The position numbers were made by a program, and so were the translations under genes. Of a DNA stretch of 10,911 nucleotides, positions 1-7,375 are shown piece after piece. Position 1 is the stretch's first letter; the number at the start of each line of letters is the position of its first letter. This stretch comes from UBA6770 sp965661115 (lineage in GTDB: Bacteria > Bacteroidota > Bacteroidia > Flavobacteriales_G > Salibacteraceae), in the NCBI GenBank assembly GCA_965661115.1, contig CBFICO010000083.1, forward strand, positions 1 through 10,911, read 5' to 3'. The notes under the pieces were generated by a model. It was not told the origin of the DNA and made no database searches. It saw nothing but the letters and a program-made list of their open reading frames with translations.

Positions 1-798
1 CCAATCAAATCGATACATAGTATAAAAACTCCAAACCGATTCTACTGCTTTACCTGCTAGGTGAATTAAGAAAAAAGCCATTATCAATCCTAGAATTTTA
101 GGGTACTGTTTTAAGTTTACCAGAGAACTAACCGGATTGGCCCTTTTCCAATCGAATGGTCTTCTATTTTCCTGTTTTAAAGATTCTGGAAGGATAAACA
201 TTCCGTAAAGTAAATTCAGCAGGCTTAATCCAGCAGCTATAAAAAATGGCATTTTCACTCCCCATTGGGCAGCAATTCCACCTATAGCTGGTCCAATTAT
301 AAAACCCAGCCCAAATGCGGCTCCAATTAATCCAAAATTCTTTGCTTTTTCTTCAGGTTTACTAATATCAGCCATATAAGCAGTTGCAACCGTAAAACTT
401 GCTCCAAATATCCCTGCGATAATCCTTCCTACTAACAACCAAAAAACCGTTGGAGCAAATGCATGAAAGAGATAATCTAAGCCAAGCCCAAACAAGGAAA
501 GTAGCAGCACAGGTTTTCTGCCAAATCGGTCGCTAAGCCCTCCTAAAATTGGAGCGCAAACAAACTGCATTATGGCAAATGAAAACATGAGCCAACCACC
601 AATTTCACTGGCTTCACTCAAGTTACCTCCATCTAGCAATTGAATTAATTCTGGTACAACTGGAATAATAATCCCAATGCCAATTACATCTACCAATATG
701 GTGACGAAAATGAAAAACTTAGCTCCGTTTCCTTGTTTCAAAGTGGTGTTGTTTAGTGCCTGCGAAGTAAAGGAGAATAATGCAAATTGCTGAAGCAT
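1..798 (-). CDS. TetA-like MFS drug antiporter (3' end beyond window)
   Basis: An inner-membrane transporter of the major facilitator superfamily, closest in look to the TetA/TCR drug:H+ antiporters. The first 266 residues are present and the frame runs off the left edge, so about the last third is missing. Visible are a helix 1 with the Tet-type acidic residue (LVDVIGIGIIIPVVPEL, D37), motif A between helices 2 and 3 (GGLSDRFGRKP, about 86-96), a motif B arginine (GRIIAGIFGA, R125), and motif C in helix 5 (GAAFGLGFIIGPAIGG, 159-174). Seven hydrophobic segments can be counted, at about 28-50, 68-88, 97-114, 118-141, 155-177, 183-203 and 235-250. ATG at 798 is the first ATG after an in-frame stop. 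Two GTG codons lie just before it, so the exact start is uncertain. The gene is divergent from the DUF2779 gene. Substrate cannot be told; resistance is a family inference only. Confidence 0.9.
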   Translation of the reverse strand, partial: MLQQFALFSFTSQALNNTTLKQGNGAKFFIFVTILVDVIGIGIIIPVVPELIQLLDGGNLSEASEIGGWLMFSFAIMQFVCAPILGGLSDRFGRKPVLLLSLFGLGLDYLFHAFAPTVFWLLVGRIIAGIFGASFTVATAYMADISKPEEKAKNFGLIGAAFGLGFIIGPAIGGIAAQWGVKMPFFIAAGLSLLNLLYGMFILPESLKQENRRPFDWKRANPVSSLVNLKQYPKILGLIMAFFLIHLAGKAVESVWSFYTMYRFDW

Positions 799-826
799 CA
801 CCACTAAATTTTCAGTTAATTTGCCA

Positions 827-834
827 CAAATGCA
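827..834 (-). promoter_or_regulatory. candidate -7 element for the MFS gene
   Basis: On the minus strand this reads TGCATTTG, one mismatch from the Bacteroidota -7 consensus TAnnTTTG. It sits 28 bases before the ATG at 798, in the 54-base divergent gap. No clear TTG box is seen at -33. Weak, position-based call. Confidence 0.25.
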
Positions 835-852
835 GCAGCAGAATTATAACTC

Positions 853-2367
853 TTGATAAATTTTAAAACCGTAATAAGCAGAACCTCATACACTAGGGGA
901 AATCGCTGTAAAAAATCACTTTGGCTGCACCGCAACCGCCCCACAAGAGAAACTCCAATTTCTAACGAGGGTAAACTTATCAAACTGGCATCGCACGATG
1001 TGGTTGAAATTGCTGCTGAATTGTTTGACCAAGCACCCTACCCCTGCTCAGTATTTGGGTTAGATGAAGAAAAAAATTGGGACGCCTCAGTAGAATCAAC
1101 TCGCCAGGCTATCGAAAAAGGAGAATGCCTATTAGCACACCCCGCATTCTATGCCAAAGATTTAATGTGTGATGTCCATTATCTAAAGCGATCCAATAAT
1201 GGAAAATGGTCGGCATACGTTGTAAAGTCCTCCACAAAAATCTCCGATAAAAGCAAAGAAAAAGCTGCTTTTCAATTACTTACATTGATTAGCGCTGGAT
1301 TAGAAATTGAGCACTTTTATTTTCTAACCATAAACAATCAATACGTTCGAGAAAAAGAACTGGATATCAGAAAGTTATTCCGAAAAAGAGACATTTTAAA
1401 GGAGCTATCACTAACATTAAACGAGCTTAGAGTTACAGTAAGTGAACTGCACTATGTATTAGAGCAACACGAAGCCCCAAAAACAGAAATTGGAGAGTAC
1501 TGCCTCTCACCTTACGATTGCGATTTTAAAAGCCAATGCTGGAAAAACGTACCCAAAAATTCAGTTTTTGAGCTAGGCAATGTCTCTAAAGAAACCAAAT
1601 TTAAATGGTGGAATGATGGGGTAAAGACCCAGAAACAGCTGCAGCAATCAAAATATCAGGCCGGGGTAAAAATCACTGAAGAACAGAACGAGGGTTTCAT
1701 CGATAAAAACGCCCTCAATGAGTTTTTAGGTAGAGTTGAATTCCCTATTCTATTTTTAGATTTTGAAGGCTACTTACCTGCTCTACCACCCTATTCAGGA
1801 ATAAAACCTTTTCAGATTATACCTTTCTTGTTTGCAGCATATAAAAGCAACTCTTTTGAGGAAAACCCATCGTTTGAAGCGTACATTGCTCCTCCAAAAC
1901 ATGACCCAAGAAAAATCTTTGCGGAAAAACTCATAGAGCTCTGTAACGACGTAAACAGCATTTTGGTTTACGACCCGCTTACCGAAAAACAAGTAATTAA
2001 ATCGCTAATTCTTTCGTGCCCAGAGCTTGAATCGGAATTGAAAGAAATTTCGGGAAAGATTATTGACTTAGCTAAACCTATACAAAACAAACAGTTTTAT
2101 TTACCTGCAATGAACGGACTTTCTTCTATGAAGTACGTTTTACCGGCAGTTGCCCCAAATACAGATTACAGCTCTCTAGAAGTTCAATCTGGTCGGGCAG
2201 CTTCTCAGCTCTACCAAATTCTATGCACCGAAAACCACGATAGAGATACCGAAGCTGAACTTGAGAATTTGGTAAACTACTGCAAAATGGATGTACACGG
2301 TTTGGTTATGGTGTTTAATGCCTTTTTGGAGGCAGTTGGAAAGCCGAGGATTGAGGAGAAGCTATAG
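853..2367 (+). CDS. DUF2779 protein: Cas4/RecB-like domain plus DEDD exonuclease-like domain
   Basis: A predicted soluble nucleic-acid enzyme of the DUF2779 family; its biological role is not established. The N-terminal half resembles RecB/Cas4-type PD-(D/E)XK nucleases: an entry motif SYTRGNRCKKSLWLH (C19), D107 in CDVHYL, the strand AYVVKSST (121-128), and C217, C223, C229 in a C-x5-C-x5-C pattern. With C19 these make the four cysteines expected for an iron-sulfur cluster. The C-terminal half (about 297-495) is the DUF2779 domain with an RNase H-like layout: LDFEG (D303, E305), YSGIKPFQIIPF, D405 in IIDLAKP, and Y476-x3-D480. The nuclease E-x-K glutamate is replaced by V123 (codon GTT at 1219), so the first domain may be inactive. 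TTG at 853 is the only possible start that keeps C19, because an in-frame stop lies at 847-849. No neighbour explains its job. Confidence 0.85.
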   Translation: MINFKTVISRTSYTRGNRCKKSLWLHRNRPTRETPISNEGKLIKLASHDVVEIAAELFDQAPYPCSVFGLDEEKNWDASVESTRQAIEKGECLLAHPAFYAKDLMCDVHYLKRSNNGKWSAYVVKSSTKISDKSKEKAAFQLLTLISAGLEIEHFYFLTINNQYVREKELDIRKLFRKRDILKELSLTLNELRVTVSELHYVLEQHEAPKTEIGEYCLSPYDCDFKSQCWKNVPKNSVFELGNVSKETKFKWWNDGVKTQKQLQQSKYQAGVKITEEQNEGFIDKNALNEFLGRVEFPILFLDFEGYLPALPPYSGIKPFQIIPFLFAAYKSNSFEENPSFEAYIAPPKHDPRKIFAEKLIELCNDVNSILVYDPLTEKQVIKSLILSCPELESELKEISGKIIDLAKPIQNKQFYLPAMNGLSSMKYVLPAVAPNTDYSSLEVQSGRAASQLYQILCTENHDRDTEAELENLVNYCKMDVHGLVMVFNAFLEAVGKPRIEEKL

Positions 2368-2433
2368 TTAAAAAGCTCTTCACAAAAAATCAAAACAGCA
2401 AGCACGCAACCCCTCACTGCCTAGCTAAATTGA

Positions 2434-2441
2434 TATATTTG
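2434..2441 (+). promoter_or_regulatory. candidate Bacteroidota -7 promoter element for rfbF operon
   Basis: TATATTTG is an exact match to TAnnTTTG. It lies 29 bases before the rfbF ATG, which predicts transcription from about 2448 and a leader of about 23 bases. No TTG box is found 17-23 bases upstream. A small dyad (GTTTG-cttca-CAAAC, 2441-2455) overlaps the expected transcription start; its meaning is unknown. Confidence 0.5.
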
Positions 2442-2470
2442 TTTGCTTCACAAACAGGACTAAAACACAC

Positions 2471-3244
2471 ATGAAAGTCGTAATATTCGCGGGTGGTAAA
2501 GGCACTCGAATTTCAGAGGAATCTCACCTAAGACCAAAGCCAATGATTGAAGTAGGCGGAAAACCCATTCTTTGGCACATCATGAAAAGCTACGCTGCTT
2601 TTGGTCACAATGAGTTTATTGTTTGTTTGGGCTACAAAGGTTGGATGATTAAGGAGTACTTTTTAAACTACTTCAAACACAACTCAGACATCACGGTAGA
2701 TTTATCGAACAATTATGTAAAGGTGCACGAAACTAATGCAGAGCCATTTAAAGTAACCTTGGTTGATACTGGATTAGAAACCATGACAGCAGGGCGGTTA
2801 AAGCGTGTAGAAAAGTATGTTGGTAATGAGCCGTTTATGCTAACCTACGGTGATGGAGTTTGTGATATTGACATGGCACATCAAGTAGAATTCCACAAGG
2901 CACACGGAAAAACTGCTACTATGAGCATTGTGCAACCGGGCAGCCGTTTTGGAATGATAGATATTGATGAAAATCACAACGTAAAAGCATTTGCCGAAAA
3001 GCCTAGAGAAGACGGAGCTTGGATAAACGGTGGCTTCTTTATACTTGAACCAAATGTGTTTAAGTATTTACACGATGATGCAGACGATATTATGTGGGAG
3101 CGTCAACCGTTAGAAGATATTACTGCTGATGGTGAGCTTATGGCCTACAAACACAATGGTTTTTGGAAGTGTATGGATACGCTAAGAGACAACCAACAAT
3201 TGAACGAAATGTGGGAGTCGGACCCAAAATGGAAAAACTGGTAA
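2471..3244 (+). CDS. rfbF: glucose-1-phosphate cytidylyltransferase
   Basis: Cytoplasmic nucleotidyltransferase that joins glucose-1-phosphate and CTP to CDP-glucose plus pyrophosphate, the entry step to CDP-6-deoxy sugars. At 257 residues it has the normal length of the family. The N-terminal nucleotide-binding signature is intact (FAGGKGTRISEE followed by RPKPM, with K23 as the expected catalytic lysine). Further family blocks are GGKPILWHIMK, CLGYKG, LVDTG..TMTAGRLKRV, LTYGDGVCDID (metal-binding aspartates), EKPREDGAWINGGFFIL, and the C-terminal HNGFWKCMDTLRDNQQLNEMW. ATG at 2471 fits the family start exactly. It is the first gene of a tight plus-strand operon and rfbG follows after 10 bases. 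That pairing fixes the nucleotide as CDP rather than dTDP or UDP. Confidence 0.96.
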   Translation: MKVVIFAGGKGTRISEESHLRPKPMIEVGGKPILWHIMKSYAAFGHNEFIVCLGYKGWMIKEYFLNYFKHNSDITVDLSNNYVKVHETNAEPFKVTLVDTGLETMTAGRLKRVEKYVGNEPFMLTYGDGVCDIDMAHQVEFHKAHGKTATMSIVQPGSRFGMIDIDENHNVKAFAEKPREDGAWINGGFFILEPNVFKYLHDDADDIMWERQPLEDITADGELMAYKHNGFWKCMDTLRDNQQLNEMWESDPKWKNW

Positions 3245-3254
3245 GCAATTACAA

Positions 3255-4334
3255 ATGACTTTTGAAGCACTAAAAAAAGTTTACGAGGGAAAAAAGGTTT
3301 TCTTAACCGGTCACACAGGTTTTAAAGGAACTTGGATGGTTTTGTTGCTAAAACAATTAGGAGCAGAAGTAAAAGGCTACTCCCTTCCTCCTGTTGAACA
3401 TAATGCCCTTTATCATCAAGTTAGAGCAGAGTTGCATTGCGACAGTGTAATTGGTGATATTAGAAACCGAGAAAAATTACACCGAGAAATTGACAAGTTT
3501 CAACCCGACTTTATTTTTCATATGGCTGCTCAGGCCTTGGTAATTGATTCGTACATAAATCCAGTAGAAACTTTTCAGACTAATGTAATGGGAACTGTGC
3601 ATGTGTTAGACGCAATGCGCGAACTTAAAAACTCATGTAAAGGCATAATGATAACCACCGATAAGGTGTATGAAAACAAAGAACGAGAGGCTCCTTACGT
3701 TGAGCACGAAGCTCTTGGCGGTTACGACCCTTACAGTAATTCAAAGGCCTGCTGCGAGTTAACCATAAGCAGTTACCGACTTTCTTTCTTTAACCCAGAG
3801 CAATACGATGAACATAAAATGTCTGTTGCTTCTGTGCGTTCGGGTAATGTTATTGGCGGAGGCGATTGGAGCGAGAATAGAATAATTCCAGATATTGCAA
3901 GAGCTCTTTCTAGCGATGAAATCATCTTGGTTAGAAACCCAGATTCTGTTCGTCCTTGGCAGCACGTTCTAGACCCATTAAACGGTTATCTGGTGTTAGG
4001 AGCCAAAATGCAAGAAGATCCAGTTGAGTTTGCTTCCGCATTTAACTTCGGTCCAGAACCAGAAGAGCGCATGACAGTGAAAGAATTGGTTGATGCGGCC
4101 ATTGATGTCTGGGGTTCTGGAAACTTCGATATCAGTGCCAATCCTAATAAACTACACGAGGCTGGTTTATTACGATTAGATATTTCAAAAGCAAAGTCAG
4201 CGCTAGATTGGAAGCCAAAATACAACGCGAAACAAGCAGTTCAAGAAACCATAGCTTGGTACAAAGCCTCGAAAGACGGAGAAGACATAAAGCAATTTAC
4301 AGAACAACAAATTGCACAATTTTTTGAACGATAA
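3255..4334 (+). CDS. rfbG: CDP-glucose 4,6-dehydratase
   Basis: NAD-dependent short-chain (extended SDR) enzyme that converts CDP-glucose to CDP-4-keto-6-deoxy-D-glucose. At 359 residues it is full length. The Rossmann motif is GHTGFKGTW (19-27), a form typical of RfbG. The catalytic region has TTDKVYE (134-140, the TDK in place of the usual SSxxVYG) and Y160-SNS-K164. RSGNVIGGGDWSENRIIPD, VRPWQHVLDPLNGYL and FNFGPEP are further family blocks. It follows rfbF by 10 bases. Its TAA stop at 4332-4334 overlaps the ATG of the next gene by one base (TAATG), so translation is probably coupled to the epimerase gene. Assignment is very secure from motifs and from the rfbF neighbour. Confidence 0.96.
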   Translation: MTFEALKKVYEGKKVFLTGHTGFKGTWMVLLLKQLGAEVKGYSLPPVEHNALYHQVRAELHCDSVIGDIRNREKLHREIDKFQPDFIFHMAAQALVIDSYINPVETFQTNVMGTVHVLDAMRELKNSCKGIMITTDKVYENKEREAPYVEHEALGGYDPYSNSKACCELTISSYRLSFFNPEQYDEHKMSVASVRSGNVIGGGDWSENRIIPDIARALSSDEIILVRNPDSVRPWQHVLDPLNGYLVLGAKMQEDPVEFASAFNFGPEPEERMTVKELVDAAIDVWGSGNFDISANPNKLHEAGLLRLDISKAKSALDWKPKYNAKQAVQETIAWYKASKDGEDIKQFTEQQIAQFFER

Positions 4335-4873
4335 TGACCAACTTTATCCCATCACTCATTCCAGGCGTATTCGAAATTGATTTTTTTTCGGTCAGAGACG
4401 ATAGAGGTGCTTTTGTAAAAACATTTCACGCCGAAAAATTGGCGGAACATGGTTTACAAACCGAGTTTAGAGAAAGTTTTTATTCGGTAAACAACAAAAA
4501 TGTTATCCGTGGAATGCACTTTCAAGTTCCACCAGACGACCATGAAAAAATTGTTTACTGCACTTCTGGTAGTTTAATCGATGTTATACTCGATATCAGA
4601 AAGGACTCACCCACCTACGGTCAGTATCATACAGTAGAATTAACTGGAACCAATTCAAAAGGAGTGTATCTACCCAAAGGAACGGCACACGGATTTTACG
4701 TTAAAGAAGACAATACTTGTATGGTATATTTAACTAGCACGGTGCATAGCCCTAAAAACGATGGTGGAATTCTATTCAATTCTTTTGGGTACGATTGGCC
4801 AACTTCTAATGGTATTCACTCCGACCGCGATTTAACTTTTCCCAAATTGAATGATTTTAAATCGCCATTTTAA
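4334..4873 (+). CDS. RmlC-family 3,5-epimerase, probably acting on a CDP-4-keto-6-deoxyhexose
   Basis: Cupin-fold sugar epimerase of the dTDP-4-dehydrorhamnose 3,5-epimerase (RmlC/RfbC) family. At 179 residues it is full length. Aligned by eye to enteric RmlC, the catalytic residues are present: H62 in RGMHFQ, Y132 in MVYLTST, and D166 in HSDRD. Other family marks are RDDRGAFVKTF, DVILDIRKDSPTYG, and YLPKGTAHGF. Standard RmlC works on dTDP-4-keto-6-deoxyglucose, but no dTDP-glucose genes are here. The two genes before it make CDP-4-keto-6-deoxyglucose, so its substrate is more likely the CDP sugar, as for the related CDP-ascarylose 5-epimerase. Whether it inverts C3, C5 or both cannot be read from the sequence. 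It starts by TAATG overlap with rfbG and ends by TAATG overlap with the next gene. Confidence 0.88.
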   Translation: MTNFIPSLIPGVFEIDFFSVRDDRGAFVKTFHAEKLAEHGLQTEFRESFYSVNNKNVIRGMHFQVPPDDHEKIVYCTSGSLIDVILDIRKDSPTYGQYHTVELTGTNSKGVYLPKGTAHGFYVKEDNTCMVYLTSTVHSPKNDGGILFNSFGYDWPTSNGIHSDRDLTFPKLNDFKSPF

Positions 4874-6093
4874 TGAAGACGATGATTAAAGGATTACTGC
4901 TAACATTTCTACTAAGCAGCTTCCTATTCGGAAATAGTCAAGTAAAACCATTATCCTCTCAATCAAAAATCTGCTTACTTACCGTAGGTCCTGGGAACGA
5001 CCTCTACTCTATTTTTGGACATACCGCCATTAGAGTTAAAGACCCTGAGCAAAACTTCGACCTAGCATTTAACTACGGAACTTTTGCGTTTTCTGATGAT
5101 TTCTACTTCCAATTCACCATGGGTAAACTTAATTACAGGTTATCCATTGAACCTTACGACCGATTTGTAGCTGGCTATCAATATGAAAATCGTTGGGTAA
5201 GAGAACAAGTATTAAATTTAGATTCAACGCAAAAACAACAAGTTTTTGAGTTTCTAGTAGAAAACAGTCAGCCAGAAAACGCGTATTACCTCTACGATTT
5301 CTTTTATGATAATTGCAGCACTCGACCGCGAGATGTTTTTGAAAATATTTTGGGTAACCAATTGCAATACAATTATATAGTTCAAGAAAACACCAAAACC
5401 TTTCGCAATATGATTGATCTATACTTAGCCGAAATGCCTTGGTCGGATGCTGGTATTGACTTAGGCCTTGGAACGCCTTGCGATTTAGAATGTACACCCC
5501 GTCTAAAAACGTTTTTACCCGACTACCTAATGGATGAATTTGATAGAGCTACTATCCAGCAAAACGGAACTTCAGTAAAACTTGTAAAAGCAAACAACCT
5601 TATTGTTGATGCACGGCCTGTTGTGCAAGAGGGTTTTAATTGGTTTCACCCACTGGTGTTTTTTATAGGATTTATTCTGCTGCACAACCTTATTCTAAGG
5701 TCCAAAAAGAAATGGCTAATTGGAACCTTCGACGGTCTGCTCTACTTTATAATAGGTATTGCAGGTTGGTTAGTTTTCTTCCTGTGGTTTGTTACAGACC
5801 ATAACGGAACACGGCCAAATTGGAATATTCTGTGGGCAATGTCGCTTTACATTCCATTTGGAATTGGATTAATAATTTGGAGTAAATCTGCAATCTTTAA
5901 ATACCCCATGCAGCTGTTAAACTTTTTACTCCTACTCTGCTTGTTAACTTGGCCATTCCTCCCTCAAAACCTCAACGAGTTTTATTTGCCAATTGTAGTT
6001 TGGTTGCTTTACAGAAACTCAGACCGGTTAGGTTGGTTTGAGCATTTTAAGGCATTAAAACAAAGAAAGTTCAATGCCTCTGCTTCAGCCTAG
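4873..6093 (+). CDS. lnb: Lnb/DUF4105-family membrane protein, likely lipoprotein N-acyltransferase
   Basis: A 406-residue envelope protein with a signal peptide (about 1-22, hydrophobic core GLLLTFLLSSFLFG), a periplasmic DUF4105 domain (about 30-180), and about five C-terminal membrane helices (near 258-276, 286-307, 316-336, 346-364, 369-381). The domain shows the conserved histidine in SIFGHTAIRV (H50) and the cysteine in YDFFYDNCSTRPRD (C148), the likely active-site pair. This family was characterised in Bacteroides as Lnb, which adds the third acyl chain to the N-terminal cysteine of lipoproteins. That is family knowledge; the activity of this copy is inferred. The ATG at 4873 overlaps the epimerase stop (TAATG), so it is co-translated with CDP-sugar genes. 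The TAG stop at 6091 is followed by a new promoter-like element. Confidence 0.8.
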   Translation: MKTMIKGLLLTFLLSSFLFGNSQVKPLSSQSKICLLTVGPGNDLYSIFGHTAIRVKDPEQNFDLAFNYGTFAFSDDFYFQFTMGKLNYRLSIEPYDRFVAGYQYENRWVREQVLNLDSTQKQQVFEFLVENSQPENAYYLYDFFYDNCSTRPRDVFENILGNQLQYNYIVQENTKTFRNMIDLYLAEMPWSDAGIDLGLGTPCDLECTPRLKTFLPDYLMDEFDRATIQQNGTSVKLVKANNLIVDARPVVQEGFNWFHPLVFFIGFILLHNLILRSKKKWLIGTFDGLLYFIIGIAGWLVFFLWFVTDHNGTRPNWNILWAMSLYIPFGIGLIIWSKSAIFKYPMQLLNFLLLLCLLTWPFLPQNLNEFYLPIVVWLLYRNSDRLGWFEHFKALKQRKFNASASA

Positions 6094-6102
6094 ACGAATG
6101 TC

Positions 6103-6110
6103 TATTTTTG
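6103..6110 (+). promoter_or_regulatory. candidate -7 promoter element for the DUF4293 gene
   Basis: TATTTTTG is an exact match to the Bacteroidota TAnnTTTG element. It lies 15 bases before the ATG at 6126, which predicts a leader of about 10 bases. Its final TTG (6108-6110) could be mistaken for a start codon of the downstream frame; reading it as promoter favours the ATG at 6126. No TTG box at -33 is evident. Confidence 0.45.
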
Positions 6111-6125
6111 CAGCAAATTATTAGC

Positions 6126-6599
6126 ATGATTCAACGCGTTCAATCTATTTACTTGGCAATAGCCGCAGTTGTAACCTTAGTTTTTGCCTTTACCACCTTC
6201 GCCTATTTTGAGGTTAACGAAAGCCTTTATTTTTTGCGAGCAACGGGACTTTTTTATCAGGACACCACTGAAATTATATTTCTAGAACCAAACATGAGCG
6301 TAAGTGCGGTAGTACTCTTTAGTTTGCTTTTGTGTGTATCGGCTGTGTTTAATTACAAAAACAGAGCTACACAGCTCCGATTGGTTTCTTTGGGAATAGT
6401 TGCCCAATTAGCATTAGTAGGACTCATTTTTTTTGCAAGTTCTTTTATATCAGAAGGCCTATTTGAAGGAACTGCCCCAGTTATTGAATACGAATGGGTG
6501 AGCTTTTTACCCGTTTTATCCATAATTAGCCTTTTCATGGCAATGAGAGGTATCAAAAAGGATGAAGCTCTGATTAAAAGCTTGGACAGGATTAGATAA
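6126..6599 (+). CDS. DUF4293 four-helix membrane protein
   Basis: Small integral membrane protein of the DUF4293 family, found in Bacteroidota; no function is known. It has 157 residues from the ATG at 6126. Four hydrophobic segments are visible at about 8-27, 57-76, 85-107 and 124-140. The protein begins with the family's typical MIQRVQSIYL and ends in a charged tail KKDEALIKSLDRIR, which matches the usual DUF4293 ending. The frame is also open to a TTG at 6108, but that would add six residues not seen in the family and would place the start inside a promoter-like TATTTTTG. It lies 32 bases downstream of the lnb-like gene and 38 bases before the yggS-type gene, and may be transcribed separately from the sugar operon. 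Confidence 0.85.
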   Translation: MIQRVQSIYLAIAAVVTLVFAFTTFAYFEVNESLYFLRATGLFYQDTTEIIFLEPNMSVSAVVLFSLLLCVSAVFNYKNRATQLRLVSLGIVAQLALVGLIFFASSFISEGLFEGTAPVIEYEWVSFLPVLSIISLFMAMRGIKKDEALIKSLDRIR

Positions 6600-6629
6600 T
6601 TGAAAATTACAACTCTATTTCTACAATTT
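6600..6629 (+). promoter_or_regulatory. weak candidate promoter for the YggS-type gene
   Basis: A TTG at 6600-6602 is followed after 19 bases by TACAATTT (6622-6629), which matches TAnnTTTG at four of its six fixed positions. Spacing fits the Bacteroidota -33/-7 pattern and the ATG follows 8 bases later. Weak: the -7 box lacks two consensus bases. Confidence 0.2.
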
Positions 6630-6637
6630 TCTTTTGA

Positions 6638-7297
6638 ATGAGCATTGCACAGAATATTAAAGATACACTTGCAACCATAAAAGAGGGCGTAAACTTAGTA
6701 GCAGTTTCTAAAACAAAACCAAGCAGTGCCATTGAAGAAGCTTATGCTGCTGGTCATAGAGATTTTGGTGAAAACAAAGTACAAGAGTTAGCCGCAAAAT
6801 ACGAGGCACTTCCAAAGGATATTAATTGGCATTTGATTGGTCACTTGCAAACCAATAAGGTAAAATACATTGCACCGTTTGTGCATTTGATACACGCTGT
6901 AGATAGCGAAAAGCTCGTGAAAGAAATTCAAAAACGAGCAGCACAAAACAACCGATCTATTCATATACTTCTGCAAGTAAGAATAGCACAAGAAGAAACC
7001 AAATTTGGAATGCCCTACCAAGAAGCAGGAGAAATGATTGCCAATCTAAATTGCGACATGTATCCTAACATTAAATTAGATGGCTTAATGGGTATGGCTA
7101 CCAATACAAGCGATGAAAACCAAGTTAAAAAGGAGTTCACCGAACTACATACCTTTTTTAAAGAACAACAGAACAAGTTTCCAGCACTAAAGACACTAAG
7201 TATGGGGATGAGTGGGGATTACAAACTAGCGATGGAATGCGGTAGCAATATGGTTAGAATTGGAAGCGCCATTTTTGGTGCTAGGAACTACAATTAA
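6638..7297 (+). CDS. yggS: YggS/PLPBP-family pyridoxal phosphate homeostasis protein
   Basis: Cytoplasmic PLP-binding protein of the YggS/PROSC family, which keeps vitamin B6 and amino/keto-acid balance and has no known catalytic reaction. At 219 residues it is full length for the short bacterial form. The PLP lysine lies in LVAVSKTKP (K25). Other family blocks are GHRDFGENKVQE (39-50), WHLIGHLQTNK (64-74), LDGLMGMAT, and the phosphate-binding end LSMGMSGDYKLAMECGSNMVRIGSAIFG. ATG at 6638 gives a normal N-terminus. It lies between the DUF4293 gene (38 bases upstream) and a HEAT-repeat gene (78 bases downstream), all on the same strand. The 78-base gap shows no clear terminator, so read-through into the next gene is possible. 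Confidence 0.95.
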   Translation: MSIAQNIKDTLATIKEGVNLVAVSKTKPSSAIEEAYAAGHRDFGENKVQELAAKYEALPKDINWHLIGHLQTNKVKYIAPFVHLIHAVDSEKLVKEIQKRAAQNNRSIHILLQVRIAQEETKFGMPYQEAGEMIANLNCDMYPNIKLDGLMGMATNTSDENQVKKEFTELHTFFKEQQNKFPALKTLSMGMSGDYKLAMECGSNMVRIGSAIFGARNYN

Positions 7298-7375
7298 TGT
7301 ATCCTATATTCCTTGAATTGACATCAAAATAGCAGCAACAGAAGCTCAAGAAGACATTTAAAAAATTATAGACAA

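Noticed and set aside
1..798. MFS gene and DUF2779 gene as a resistance island
   Set aside because: No integrase, transposase, terminal repeat or composition break is visible; one efflux gene is not enough.
853..2367. Reading the Cas4-like domain as part of a CRISPR system
   Set aside because: No repeat-spacer array or other cas gene is present; DUF2779 proteins carry this fold outside CRISPR loci.
2344..2380. AGCT-N10-AGCT hairpin after the DUF2779 stop as terminator
   Set aside because: Only four base pairs with no T-run after it; too weak to call.
3759..4225. Two minus-strand open frames within rfbG
   Set aside because: Both are shadows of a highly conserved enzyme gene, with no start signals or family motifs.
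4334..4873. Naming the epimerase rfbC/rmlC of dTDP-rhamnose synthesis
   Set aside because: The catalytic residues match, but the neighbours make CDP sugars and no rmlA, rmlB or rmlD is nearby, so the nucleotide specificity was left open.
5129..5497. 122-codon open frame on the minus strand inside the lnb-like gene
   Set aside because: It lies wholly inside a well-supported gene on the other strand and its translation has no recognisable domain.
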